Source: Bradyrhizobium sp. AZCC 1610
GTDB taxonomy: Bacteria; Pseudomonadota; Alphaproteobacteria; Rhizobiales; Xanthobacteraceae
Direction of reading: 5' to 3'
DNA length: 64,000 bases
Assembly (NCBI RefSeq): GCF_036924515.1
Contig: NZ_JAZHRR010000001.1
Location: 1,397,001-1,461,000, forward strand
Shown here: in pieces, positions 8,689-17,582 of the stretch
How the letters are laid out: the number at the start of each line of letters is the position of its first letter
How positions within the stretch are numbered: position 1 is the stretch's first letter
The notes under the pieces: generated by a model
What the model was told of the DNA's origin: nothing
What the model saw: only the letters and a program-made list of their open reading frames with translations
Databases searched by the model: none
Program-made: the position numbers and the translations under genes

Positions 8689-9561
8689 ATGTCGTCTCGA
8701 ACCTATCACGTGCCGCCGGGAGGGCATCCGGCCCAGACCGAGTTGCTGACCGGCCGGGCGGTCTTCACGGCTGCGTATGCGGTGATACCAAAGGGCGTGA
8801 TCCGCGACATCGTGACCAGTTATCTTCCGCACTGGGACAATACGCGCGTTTGGGTGCTGGCTCGACCGCTGTCCGGCTTTGCCGAAACATTCTCGCACTA
8901 CCTCATCGACGTAGCGCCGGGCGGAGGAAGCGAAGCGCCGGAACCCGATGCGGGAGCGGAGGGTGCGCTGTTCGTCGTCGGGGGAGAGCTGTCCCTGAGG
9001 CTTGCCGGAACTGAGCACGTGCTGCGGCCCGGTGGCTTTGCCTACCTGCCTCCGGGGAGCTCCTGGCACGTGCAAAACCGCGGCGCCGGTTCAGTGCATT
9101 TTCATTGGATCCGGAAGCTGTATCAGCATGTGCCTGATATCGCGGTGCCCGATGCCATCGTCACCAACGAAAACTCCATTGCGCCGACGCCGATGCCTCA
9201 CACCGATGGCAGGTGGGCGACGACGCGTTTCGTCGATCCATCCGATATCAGACATGACATGCATATTACGATCGTGACTTTCGAACCTGGTGCGTCGATC
9301 CCCTTCGCAGAGACCCATGTGATGGAGCACGGCCTCTATGTTCTGGAAGGCAAGGCCGTCTACCGGCTCAACCAGGATTGGGTTGAGGTCGAGGCCGGAG
9401 ATTATATGTGGCTCCGCGCTTTTTGCCCTCAGGCTTGCTATGCCGGCGGCCCGGAACGCTTCCGCTACCTGCTGTATAAAGACGTGAACCGGCACATGGA
9501 TCTGCGCGCCTTGCGATCGCCGGCGAGTTCTGAAGCCGGGCCGGTCAGAGGCAATGCCTGA
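8689..9561 (+). CDS. allE: (S)-ureidoglycine aminohydrolase, bicupin
   Basis: A 290-aa double-cupin protein of the ureidoglycine aminohydrolase (UGlyAH, YlbA/AllE) family, which removes ammonia from (S)-ureidoglycine to give ureidoglycolate, the substrate of the preceding lyase. The first cupin spans about residues 50-130 (LPPGSSWHVQN). The second, at about 190-270, carries the probable Mn-binding set in ETHVMEHGLYVLEGKAVY and a downstream Gln in FCPQACY. The start is the ATG beginning SSRTYHVPPGG; AAGGG lies somewhat far upstream. It is 47 bases downstream of allA in the same direction. Confidence 0.9.
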   Translation: MSSRTYHVPPGGHPAQTELLTGRAVFTAAYAVIPKGVIRDIVTSYLPHWDNTRVWVLARPLSGFAETFSHYLIDVAPGGGSEAPEPDAGAEGALFVVGGELSLRLAGTEHVLRPGGFAYLPPGSSWHVQNRGAGSVHFHWIRKLYQHVPDIAVPDAIVTNENSIAPTPMPHTDGRWATTRFVDPSDIRHDMHITIVTFEPGASIPFAETHVMEHGLYVLEGKAVYRLNQDWVEVEAGDYMWLRAFCPQACYAGGPERFRYLLYKDVNRHMDLRALRSPASSEAGPVRGNA

Positions 9562-9624
9562 CGAATCAGCTCGCCAAGCTGACGACTTTGCTTGCTTGCC
9601 AAGAGGGCGAGGAAGAATGTCGCG

Positions 9625-10554
9625 TCAAGATTTTCGATGCTTCGCGTTCACCGCGATCGCAGCCGCGGCGGTGCGGTTCTCGACGCCGAGTTTCGAGTAG
9701 ATTTGCTCGAGGTGCTTGTCGACGGTGCGCGGGGAGAGGCCCAGAATTTGCGCAATGTCGCGGTTGGTCTTGCCCTTTGACAGCCACGACAGCACTTCGC
9801 CCTCGCGCGTCGTCAGGCCAAGCTCGCTGGAGAATTCCGCCGGCGTCTCGGTGCCGGAATCCTTTGCAAGCCGCAGCAGGAATTCATTGGTGCCCAGTCT
9901 GCCCATATATTGCAGCCGGAGCTGTTCGTTGCCGGGAAGTGCGGTCATGATCGCAGCTTTCGACCCGGCCTTGCCCTTGCGGGCCTGGTCCAGCCATTGC
10001 GGGATCGGCTCCGGCAGCACGACATCGTCGTCGCTATCAGCGGCAAGCGCATCCGACAGCAGTTTCTGCGCCTGAGGCGTCGCCCACATGATCTTGCCCT
10101 CGCCATTGACGGCGAGCAGATAGCGGCCGGAGACATCGAGCGCGGCGCGCGCGCTCTGGGTCAGCCGCGCATTGGCGAGGTGGACGCGGATGCGCGCCAG
10201 CATCTCCTCGACCGCAATGGGCTTGGTGACGTAGTCGACGCCGCCGGCCTCCAGGCCGCGCACGATATGCTCGGTTTCGGCCAGCCCCGTCATGAAGATG
10301 ATCGGAACGTGGTCGAGGCCGGCGTCGCGCTTCAGCCGCCTGCAGGTTTCAAAACCGTCCAACCCGGGCATCACAGCATCGAGCAGCACGATGTCGGGCG
10401 TGATCTGGTCGACGATCCGCATCGCCGCCGCACCGTCGAGCGCGACCATGACCGTCATGCCTGCGCCGTCGAGCGCGTCGGTGAGCAGCCGCAGCGTCTC
10501 CGGCGAGTCATCGACGACAAGGGCGATGTCGCGCTTTTTGGATTCAGTGATCAT
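9625..10554 (-). CDS. Response regulator, REC plus LuxR-type HTH
   Basis: A 309-aa response regulator. The receiver domain (about 1-125) has acidic DD at 15-16, phosphoacceptor Asp59 in DIVLLDAVMP and a KP motif near 110. A middle segment (about 135-240) looks PAS-like. The C-terminal LuxR/FixJ-type HTH begins GLTTREGEVLSWLSKGKTNRDIA. Its ATG lies inside the end of the permease-kinase gene (11-base overlap), so the two are translationally coupled and almost surely a cognate pair. From position it is likely to control the divergent urt/fmd/ami amide operon. Confidence 0.9.
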   Translation of the reverse strand: MITESKKRDIALVVDDSPETLRLLTDALDGAGMTVMVALDGAAAMRIVDQITPDIVLLDAVMPGLDGFETCRRLKRDAGLDHVPIIFMTGLAETEHIVRGLEAGGVDYVTKPIAVEEMLARIRVHLANARLTQSARAALDVSGRYLLAVNGEGKIMWATPQAQKLLSDALAADSDDDVVLPEPIPQWLDQARKGKAGSKAAIMTALPGNEQLRLQYMGRLGTNEFLLRLAKDSGTETPAEFSSELGLTTREGEVLSWLSKGKTNRDIAQILGLSPRTVDKHLEQIYSKLGVENRTAAAAIAVNAKHRKS

Positions 10555-13500
10555 AGCTGTGCAGTGTTTTCAGGGTCGCCATGTACTGATCGAGATCGAA
10601 GCGGTCGACCAGCGTGCGCATTTGCGAAACGAAATCGGCATGTTCAGGGTAGTCGTTGCCGATTTCGTCCAGCTTGACCTGGATCGCGCGGATGTAGCCG
10701 AGTTGCCCGAGGCCGATCAGTTCCTCGACATATCTCACCGGTGGCCGCGATCCCGTCTCCGGTTTCCAGCGCGGCTGGGGTATTTGCTCGGCCTCGTACT
10801 GCCACTCGATCTTGAGCAGTTGCCGGATCGTCTCCACCAGCTTGGGGATATCTATCGGCTTCATCAGGTAGCCGTCATGAAACGGCTGCGCCAGCGGCGC
10901 GCCATGCGCCTCCAGCGCGCTCGCCGACACCATCAGAATGCGGGCCTGATGATGGCCGCTCGCGCGCAACGTTTCCGCCACCGTCCAGCCGTCCATGCCC
11001 GCCATCGAGATATCCAGCAGGAACAGATCGGGCCGGCAGTGTTGCGCCAGCGCGAGGCAGCCGGGTCCGTCCGGCGCGCTCAGCAAGATGAAGCCCAGCG
11101 GCGCCAGCACCTCGCGCAGCAGGTCGCGGTGGGTCGGATCGTCGTCGGTGATGAGGATCGTCTTGCGCGGGCCGTGATAGCCGAAGATCGGCGCCTCCAC
11201 CGGCGCGATCCTTGTCGGATTGGTGACTTCCGACAGCAGGATCTTGACGCGGAACGTGCTGCCGGTGCCGACCCGGCTGGTCACCTTGATGTCGCCGCCC
11301 ATCACGCCGGCTAGCAGCCGGCTGATGGTCAGCCCGAGGCCGGTGCCGGTCTGCGGCTGCGAGACGCCGAGCGCACCGCGCTCGAACGGCGCGAAGATGC
11401 GTTCGAGATCGTCTGGCTGGATGCCGGGACCGGTGTCGATCACTTCGAACTCCGCGACCGGGCTGCGATAATGCACGACGAATTGCACGCTGCCGGTCTG
11501 CGTGAACTTCAGCGCATTCGACAGCAGGTTGATCAGAACCTGACGCAGGCGCTTTTCGTCGGCATAGACGACGACGGGCAGCACTGAAGGCCGCTTGAAA
11601 ACGAAGTCGATGCCCTTGGCGGCAGCCTGGACGCGAAACATCCCGACGAGCTGGTCGAGGAATTCGCTCAACCGCACCTCGTCACGCGATAAATAAAGCC
11701 GGCCTGCCTCGATCTTGGAAATGTCCAAAATGCCGTCGATCAGCCCCGACAGATGGTCGGCGCTGCGGCGGACCACGCGCACCTGGTCGCGCGGCTTGGT
11801 ATTGAGGCTGGAATCCTGTTCCAGCAGTTGCGCATAGCCAGAGATGGCGTTGAGCGGCGAGCGCAGTTCGTGGCTCAGGCCCACAACATAGCGGCTCTTG
11901 GCGAGGTTGGCGGATTCAGCCACTTCCTTGGCGCGCTGCAGCTCGGCGTCGGTGCGCTTGTGGGCGTCGATTTCCTGGATCAAGAGCGCGGTCTGCCGCC
12001 GCGTTTCCGCCTCCGCCGCACGGCGGCTCTGCTGCGCCAGCACGAACAGCCATGCCACCACGCCGATGATGATGGTGAGCGCGAAGAATACCTTCCAGAG
12101 CACGTCGGATAGCGCAAAACCGTCGACCGGAATCGTCGCGGACGTCTGCAGATAGATCAGCCCAAGCGTCAGGCCAACGAGGCCTGCGGACACCGCGAAC
12201 ACGCCGAGGTAACGCCCGAACTGCGAGTTGATCCGGGCATAGATCGGCTCCGGCAGCAGCTTGCCGAGCGCCTCCGAGACCTGTGCGCCGGCGCGCGCGT
12301 GCGGCTTGCAGAGGTCGTGGCAGCGCGCGTCGAGCGAACAGCACAGCGAACAGATCGGCCCGGCGTATGCCGGGCAGGAGGCCATGTCCTCCGGCTCGAA
12401 CGAATGCTCGCAGATACAGCACTGGATCGCCTCCAGGTTCTGCCAGCTCCGCTTGGGCTTGCGCGCGATGTAGTATTTGCCGTCGGTCGCCCATGCGATC
12501 AGGGGCGCGGCGACGAAGGCGACCGCGAGCGCCACGAAGGCCGAGAGCGCCTTCGCCGTCGGCCCGAACAGGCCGTAGAACGCGCTGATCGAGACGATGG
12601 TCGCGATCGTCATGGCGCCGACGCCGACCGGGTTGATGTCGTAGAGATGCGCGCGCTTGAACTCGATGTGCTGCGGGCGCAGGCCGAGCGGCTTGTTGAT
12701 GACGAGATCGGCGACCAGCGCGCCGACCCAGGCAATCGCAACGTTGGAGTAGAGCGCCAGCGTCTGCTCCAGCGCTTTGTAGACGCCGATTTCCATCAGC
12801 AGCAGCGCCACCATGACGTTGAACACCAGCCAGACCACGCGGCCGGGATGGCTGTGTGTCAGCCGCGAGAAGAAGTTCGACCACGCGATCGAGCCGGCAT
12901 AGGCGTTGGTGACGTTGATCTTGATCTGCGAGAGAATGACGAAGGTGCCGGTCAGCGCCAGCGTCAGGTCCGGCTGCGACAGCACGTAACGAAATGCTTC
13001 GAGGTACATATGCGCGGGCTCGGCGGCGTGCTCGCTGGAGACGCCGTGGCTGAGCGCGAAATAGGCGAGGAACGAGCCCAGCAATAACTTGAGCGCGCCA
13101 AAGACGATCCAGCCGGGGCCGGCGCTCAGCAGGGCGATCCACCATGACGTGCGCGAGGTGCGGCGATCGCGCGGCAGGAACCGCAGGAAGTCGACCTGTT
13201 CGCCGATCTGCGCCACCAGCGAAAACACCACTGAGGCTGCGGTGCCGAACAGCAGCAGATCGAGATGGCCGCTCGGGTCGCCATGCTCACCGGCGAATTT
13301 GCGCCATTCCGTGAACGAATGCGGATTGGCCCAGGCGATCGCCACGAAGGGAAGGATGTGGAGGACGACCCAGAGCGGCTGCGTCCACAGTTGGAAGCGG
13401 CTGATCAAGGTGATGCCGTAGGTCACCACGGGAATGATGACGACGGCGCTGATGAGATAGCCGATCGGGCGCGGGATGCCGAAGCACATCTCCAGCGCGG

Positions 13501-13915
13501 CTGCCATGATGACCGCTTCGAGCGCGAAGAAGATGAAGGTGAAGGAGGCATAGATCAGCGATGTGATGGTCGAGCCGATATAGCCGAAGCCGGCGCCGCG
13601 GGTCAGCAGGTCGATATCGATGCCGCATTTTGCGGCATGGTAGGCAATCGGCAGGCCGCAAAAGAAGATGATGACGCTGACGACCAGGATGGCGGCGGTA
13701 GCGTTGGCTGCGCCGTACTTCAGCGTAATCGTGCCGCCGATCGCCTCCAGCGCCAGAAAAGAGATGGCGCCAAGGGCGGTATTGGCGACGCGGGCGGCCG
13801 ACCATCGCCGGGCGCTCTTGGCGGTGAAGCGCAGCGCATAGTCTTCCAGGGTTTGGTTCGCAACCCATTGATTATATTGGCGCCTGACGCGGTCAATCCG
13901 CTGCCGCCCTGCCAC
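10544..13915 (-). CDS. NCS1 permease-hybrid histidine kinase fusion with a Cys cluster
   Basis: A 1123-aa transporter-coupled sensor. Residues 1-480 are a full-length NCS1 (cytosine/allantoin/hydantoin-type) permease with about twelve spans. Residues 499-539 hold nine Cys and two His (CCICEH ... CPAY ... CSLCCSLDARCHDLC), a plausible zinc or redox module. Two more spans lie at about 568-590 and 605-627, then a coiled linker. HisKA has His682 (SHELRSP), and HATPase_c has DTGPGI and GTGLGL. The receiver has Asp968, followed by a further helical tail to the C-terminus. GTG start supported by CAGGAG seven bases upstream. The gene is divergent from urtA and coupled to the LuxR regulator. The permease part probably senses, or couples sensing to uptake of, a urea, amide or ureide compound; this is inference. 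Confidence 0.88.
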   Translation of the reverse strand: MAGRQRIDRVRRQYNQWVANQTLEDYALRFTAKSARRWSAARVANTALGAISFLALEAIGGTITLKYGAANATAAILVVSVIIFFCGLPIAYHAAKCGIDIDLLTRGAGFGYIGSTITSLIYASFTFIFFALEAVIMAAALEMCFGIPRPIGYLISAVVIIPVVTYGITLISRFQLWTQPLWVVLHILPFVAIAWANPHSFTEWRKFAGEHGDPSGHLDLLLFGTAASVVFSLVAQIGEQVDFLRFLPRDRRTSRTSWWIALLSAGPGWIVFGALKLLLGSFLAYFALSHGVSSEHAAEPAHMYLEAFRYVLSQPDLTLALTGTFVILSQIKINVTNAYAGSIAWSNFFSRLTHSHPGRVVWLVFNVMVALLLMEIGVYKALEQTLALYSNVAIAWVGALVADLVINKPLGLRPQHIEFKRAHLYDINPVGVGAMTIATIVSISAFYGLFGPTAKALSAFVALAVAFVAAPLIAWATDGKYYIARKPKRSWQNLEAIQCCICEHSFEPEDMASCPAYAGPICSLCCSLDARCHDLCKPHARAGAQVSEALGKLLPEPIYARINSQFGRYLGVFAVSAGLVGLTLGLIYLQTSATIPVDGFALSDVLWKVFFALTIIIGVVAWLFVLAQQSRRAAEAETRRQTALLIQEIDAHKRTDAELQRAKEVAESANLAKSRYVVGLSHELRSPLNAISGYAQLLEQDSSLNTKPRDQVRVVRRSADHLSGLIDGILDISKIEAGRLYLSRDEVRLSEFLDQLVGMFRVQAAAKGIDFVFKRPSVLPVVVYADEKRLRQVLINLLSNALKFTQTGSVQFVVHYRSPVAEFEVIDTGPGIQPDDLERIFAPFERGALGVSQPQTGTGLGLTISRLLAGVMGGDIKVTSRVGTGSTFRVKILLSEVTNPTRIAPVEAPIFGYHGPRKTILITDDDPTHRDLLREVLAPLGFILLSAPDGPGCLALAQHCRPDLFLLDISMAGMDGWTVAETLRASGHHQARILMVSASALEAHGAPLAQPFHDGYLMKPIDIPKLVETIRQLLKIEWQYEAEQIPQPRWKPETGSRPPVRYVEELIGLGQLGYIRAIQVKLDEIGNDYPEHADFVSQMRTLVDRFDLDQYMATLKTLHSYDH

Positions 13916-13990
13916 TGTGATGCTCCTGACCCGCTTCGCCGACCCCGCATAGCCAGCAAACTCCGTACCAGAAACCTACGTCGCTATTTT

Positions 13991-14030
13991 GCGGTGCAGT
14001 ATACGCAATCCTGCGTATCTGTGCGGTGCA
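13991..14030. promoter_or_regulatory. Probable operator in the sensor-kinase/urtA divergent promoter
   Basis: A perfect 7-bp inverted repeat, ATACGCAATCCTGCGTAT (14001-14018, ATCC spacer), is flanked on both sides by the direct repeat GCGGTGCA (13991-13998 and 14023-14030). It lies midway in the 175-base gap between the divergent kinase and urtA genes, ending about 60 bases before the urtA start. This is a plausible binding site for the LuxR-type regulator encoded at the other end of the kinase operon. Seen in sequence; function inferred. Confidence 0.55.
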
Positions 14031-14090
14031 CAAATCCGGGTCATCCTCGCCTGACCAAAGCGCGTTCTCGAACCAAAAAATGGGGTGCTC

Positions 14091-15350
14091 ATGTCAGACG
14101 AAACAAACAAGGGCCTGCAGTCGCCGCTTCGCCGTAAACTGCTGATGGGCGCGGCGGCACTGCCGTTCATTTCGATGCTTCCCCGGCCGTCATTCGGAGC
14201 CGGCTCCGCGACCTCCGTGGTCAACACCACGGGCCTCGCGGTCACCGATACGGAAGTTACCGTCGGCATCCTGCACTCGGCCACCGGAACGATGGCGATT
14301 TCGGAAACCGGCTCGATCCAGGCCGAAAAGCTCGCGATCGAACAGATCAACGCCGCTGGCGGCGTGCTCGGACGCAAGATCAAGTTCATCCAGGAAGACG
14401 GCGCCAGCGACTGGCCGACATTTGCGGAAAAGGCCAAGAAGCTTCTCGTCAACGACAAGGTCGCGGCGATCATGGGCTGCTGGACTTCGGCATCGCGCAA
14501 GGCGGTGCTGCCGGTCGTCGAGCAGTACAACGGCATGCTCTATTATCCGACCTTCTATGAAGGCCTCGAGCAGTCCAAGAACGTCATCTACACCGGCCAG
14601 GAGGCAACCCAGCAGATTCTCGCCGGTTTGAACTGGATCGCCAAGGAGAAGGGCGCCAAATCGTTCTTCTTCATCGGTTCTGATTACATCTGGCCGCGCA
14701 CCTCGAACAAGATCGCGCGCAAGCACGTCGAGAACGTGCTGAAGGGCAAGGTCGTCGGCGAGGAATATTACGCGCTCGGCAGCACCCAGTTCAATTCGGT
14801 GATCAACAAGATCAAGCTGACCAAGCCCGACGTGATCTTCACCGACGTGGTCGGCGGTTCGAACGTCGCCTTCTACAAGCAGCTCAAGGCGGCCGGCGTC
14901 GACCTGTCGAAGCAGGCGCTGCTGACGATCTCGGTGACCGAAGACGAGATCGACGGCATCGGCGGCGAAAACATCGCAGGCGCCTATGCCTGCATGAAGT
15001 ACTTCCAGTCGCTCGACAATGCCAACAACAAGGCGTTCGTTCCCGCCTTCAAGAAACTGTGGGGTGAGAAGACCGTGATCGGCGACGTGACGCAGGCCGG
15101 CTATCTCGGCCCGTGGCTGTGGAAGTTGACCGCCGAGAAGGCCGGCAGCTTCGACGTCGACAAGATCGCGGCCGCCTCGCCAGGCATCGAATTCAAGGAA
15201 GCGCCCGAAGGTTACGTGCGCATCCATGAAAACCATCACCTCTGGTCGAAGACCCGCGTCGGCAAGGCCAAGCTCGATGGCCAGTTCGAGTTGATCTTTG
15301 AGACCACCGATCTGGTCGAGCCCGATCCGTTCCCGAAGGGCTACCAGTAA
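14091..15350 (+). CDS. urtA: Urea/short-chain amide ABC transporter substrate-binding protein
   Basis: A 419-aa periplasmic binding protein of the UrtA/FmdD type. The N-terminus carries a Tat-like signal (RRKLLMGAAALPF, about residues 15-27). The mature part begins TVGILHSATGTMAISE and contains MGCWTSASRKAVLPVVE, YEGLEQSKNVIYTGQE and SDYIWPRTSN, all characteristic of urea-binding UrtA rather than leucine-binding LivK. An in-frame GTG lies two codons upstream, but ATG is preferred. First gene of urtABCDE-fmdAB-amiE. In Methylophilus the related FmdDEF system imports short amides and urea, so the real ligand here may be formamide or acetamide. Confidence 0.93.
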   Translation: MSDETNKGLQSPLRRKLLMGAAALPFISMLPRPSFGAGSATSVVNTTGLAVTDTEVTVGILHSATGTMAISETGSIQAEKLAIEQINAAGGVLGRKIKFIQEDGASDWPTFAEKAKKLLVNDKVAAIMGCWTSASRKAVLPVVEQYNGMLYYPTFYEGLEQSKNVIYTGQEATQQILAGLNWIAKEKGAKSFFFIGSDYIWPRTSNKIARKHVENVLKGKVVGEEYYALGSTQFNSVINKIKLTKPDVIFTDVVGGSNVAFYKQLKAAGVDLSKQALLTISVTEDEIDGIGGENIAGAYACMKYFQSLDNANNKAFVPAFKKLWGEKTVIGDVTQAGYLGPWLWKLTAEKAGSFDVDKIAAASPGIEFKEAPEGYVRIHENHHLWSKTRVGKAKLDGQFELIFETTDLVEPDPFPKGYQ

Positions 15351-15425
15351 GCGCGGCCGAACTCCCCGCACTTTTTCTCCGGGCAACAGCTCCCTGGCGT
15401 GGACCGTCAATCCGCGCTTCACGAC

Positions 15426-15455
15426 CCCGCGTCGCGAATCCGTTCGCGACGCGGG
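15426..15455 (+). terminator. urtA-urtB intercistronic hairpin
   Basis: A perfect 13-bp GC-rich stem (15426-15438 with 15443-15455) closed by a TCCG tetraloop, placed in the 131-base gap after the binding-protein gene. There is no T-run, so it is more likely an mRNA-stabilising element or attenuator that keeps urtA transcript above the permease genes than a full terminator. Confidence 0.7.
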
Positions 15456-15481
15456 ACCTTCCCCTCGACGGAGAAACATCG

Positions 15482-16408
15482 ATGTTCGGCGAATATTCGA
15501 TTGGCGATCTGGGCTCCATCTTCGTCATGCAGGGTTTTGCGGGCCTGATCCTGTTTTCCGTCTACGTGCTGATGGCGCTCGGCCTTGCGATCATCTTCGG
15601 CCAGATGGGCGTCATCAACATGGCCCATGGTGAGTTCATGATCCTGGGGGCCTACGTCACCTGGATGACGTCGAACGTGTTCCAGAGCTATCTGCCAACG
15701 CTGTTCTCAGGATATTTTTTCCTGGCGATGGCCTTGGCCTTTATTGCCTCCGGCGCACTGGGGATGCTGGTCGAGTGGGCGTTGATCCGCCATCTCTACA
15801 AGCGTCCGCTGGATACGTTGCTCGCCACCTGGGGCTTGAGCCTGATTCTTCAGCAGACCTATCGCTCGGTGTTCGGGCCGCGCGAGGTCGGCGTCGAGCT
15901 GCCGCAGTGGATGCTGGGTTCTCTCAAGGTGAGCGACAGCATCGAGGTGCCGATCAACGGCATCTTCGTGATGGGTCTCACCGTCTTGATCACATGCGCG
16001 GTTGCCTACGTCATGTACAAGTCGCGCTGGGGCCGGCAGGTCCGCGCGGTCGTGCAGAACCGGATCATGGCCGGCGCCGTCGGCATCAATACCGCAAGAG
16101 TGGATCGCTACACCTACGCGCTCGGTTGCGGGATCGCCGGCATCGCCGGAAGCGCGTTCACCATGATCGGCTCGACCGGACCGACCTCGGGCCAGCTCTA
16201 CATCGTCGACACCTTCCTGGTGGTCGTGTTCGGCGGCGCAGCCAGCCTGCTCGGCACCATCGCTTCCGCCTTCTCGATCTCGCAGACCCAGTCGACGCTG
16301 GAGTTCTTCATGTCGGGCTCGATGGCCAAGGTGCTCACGCTTCTCGCCGTCGTCGGAATTCTGATGCTGCGGCCGCAGGGTCTGTTCGCCCTCAAGGTCC
16401 GCAAATAA
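15482..16408 (+). CDS. urtB: Urea/amide ABC transporter permease UrtB
   Basis: A 308-aa inner-membrane permease of the LivH/UrtB type. Multiple spans are visible, with the family signatures LGLAIIFGQMGVINMAHGEFMILGAYVTW (about 30-58) and GRQVRAVVQNRIMAGAVGINTARVD. The length is typical for the short alphaproteobacterial UrtB without the long periplasmic N-terminus. It forms the translocation pore with UrtC. ATG follows GACGGAGAAACATCG. Confidence 0.92.
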   Translation: MFGEYSIGDLGSIFVMQGFAGLILFSVYVLMALGLAIIFGQMGVINMAHGEFMILGAYVTWMTSNVFQSYLPTLFSGYFFLAMALAFIASGALGMLVEWALIRHLYKRPLDTLLATWGLSLILQQTYRSVFGPREVGVELPQWMLGSLKVSDSIEVPINGIFVMGLTVLITCAVAYVMYKSRWGRQVRAVVQNRIMAGAVGINTARVDRYTYALGCGIAGIAGSAFTMIGSTGPTSGQLYIVDTFLVVVFGGAASLLGTIASAFSISQTQSTLEFFMSGSMAKVLTLLAVVGILMLRPQGLFALKVRK

Positions 16409-16425
16409 CGAAAGCAGGCACGGTC

Positions 16426-17571
16426 ATGATCATCACCTCACGCTTCTTCAATCGATCCGAGCTCATCGGCTTCATTGCGCTGGCCCTGGTCCTGTTCGTG
16501 ATCTTGCCGCTGTCGCTGGATGTGTTCCGCCTCAACCTGGTCGCGAAATATCTGACCTACGCCTTTGTCGCAATCGGCCTCGTGCTGTGCTGGGGATATG
16601 GCGGCATCCTGAGCCTGGGGCAGGGCGTGTTCTTCGGCCTCGGCGGCTACTGCATGGCGATGTTCCTCAAGCTGGAAGCCTCCAGCGTCGAGAACACCAA
16701 GATCCAGTCCACGCCCGGCATTCCGGATTTCATGGATTGGAATCAGATCACCTCGCTGCCGCTGTTCTGGCAGCCGTTCCACAGTCTCACCTTTACCATC
16801 GCTGCAATCATCCTGGTGCCCGGCCTGTTCGCCCTGATCATCGGCACGGCGATGTTCAAGCGCCGTGTCGGCGGCACCTACTTCGCGATCATCACCCAGG
16901 CCGTCGCCGCGATCCTGACGATCCTGATTGTGGGACAGCAGGGCTACACCGGTGGCATCAACGGCATGACCGACCTGCGTACGCTGAAGGGGTGGGACAT
17001 CCGGCCGGACCATGCCAAGGTCATCCTTTATTTCTTTGAAGTGTTCCTGCTGTTCGCATGCATCGGCATCGCGCAGTTCATCCGCCTGACCAAGCTCGGC
17101 CGCATCCTGGTGGCGATGCGCGAACAGGAAGATCGCGTCCGTTTCTCCGGCTATAGCGTCGCCAACTTCAAGATCTTTGCCTTCTGCATGGCGGCGATCT
17201 TCGCCGCGATCGGCGGTGCCATGTTCGCGCTCAATGTCGGCTTCATGTCGCCGTCCTTTGTCGGCATCGTGCCGTCGATCGAAATGGTGATCTACACCGC
17301 CGTCGGCGGGCGGATGTCGATCTTCGGCGCGGTGTGGGGCTCGCTCCTGGTCAATTTTGCCAAGACCAGCCTTTCGGAATCCTTCCCGCAGCTCTGGCTG
17401 TTCGGCCTCGGCGCGCTGTTCATCGCGGTCGTGTTGGCGTTCCCGAACGGCCTGTCGGGAATCTGGGCTGATTACGTTCAGCCGCGTATCGACCGGCTGC
17501 TGGCATCGCGCAAATCAAAGTCGGGTGCGTGGACCGGCAATTCCGTCGCCGACGGCGCGCCGGCAGAGTGA
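16426..17571 (+). CDS. urtC: Urea/amide ABC transporter permease UrtC
   Basis: A 381-aa LivM/UrtC-type permease. Diagnostic segments are CWGYGGILSLGQGVFFGLGGYCMAMFLKLEA and GQQGYTGGINGMTDL, which fit the urea-type subfamily. The ATG (IITSRFFNRSE) is 17 bases after urtB; a longer in-frame extension overlaps urtB and is not protein-like. Second half of the membrane pore. Confidence 0.92.
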   Translation: MIITSRFFNRSELIGFIALALVLFVILPLSLDVFRLNLVAKYLTYAFVAIGLVLCWGYGGILSLGQGVFFGLGGYCMAMFLKLEASSVENTKIQSTPGIPDFMDWNQITSLPLFWQPFHSLTFTIAAIILVPGLFALIIGTAMFKRRVGGTYFAIITQAVAAILTILIVGQQGYTGGINGMTDLRTLKGWDIRPDHAKVILYFFEVFLLFACIGIAQFIRLTKLGRILVAMREQEDRVRFSGYSVANFKIFAFCMAAIFAAIGGAMFALNVGFMSPSFVGIVPSIEMVIYTAVGGRMSIFGAVWGSLLVNFAKTSLSESFPQLWLFGLGALFIAVVLAFPNGLSGIWADYVQPRIDRLLASRKSKSGAWTGNSVADGAPAE

Positions 17572-17582
17572 GGAGATAGATC

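Noticed and set aside
12299..13087. Plus-strand frame inside the permease-kinase gene
   Set aside because: Mirror of the membrane-domain codons; composition unlike a real protein.
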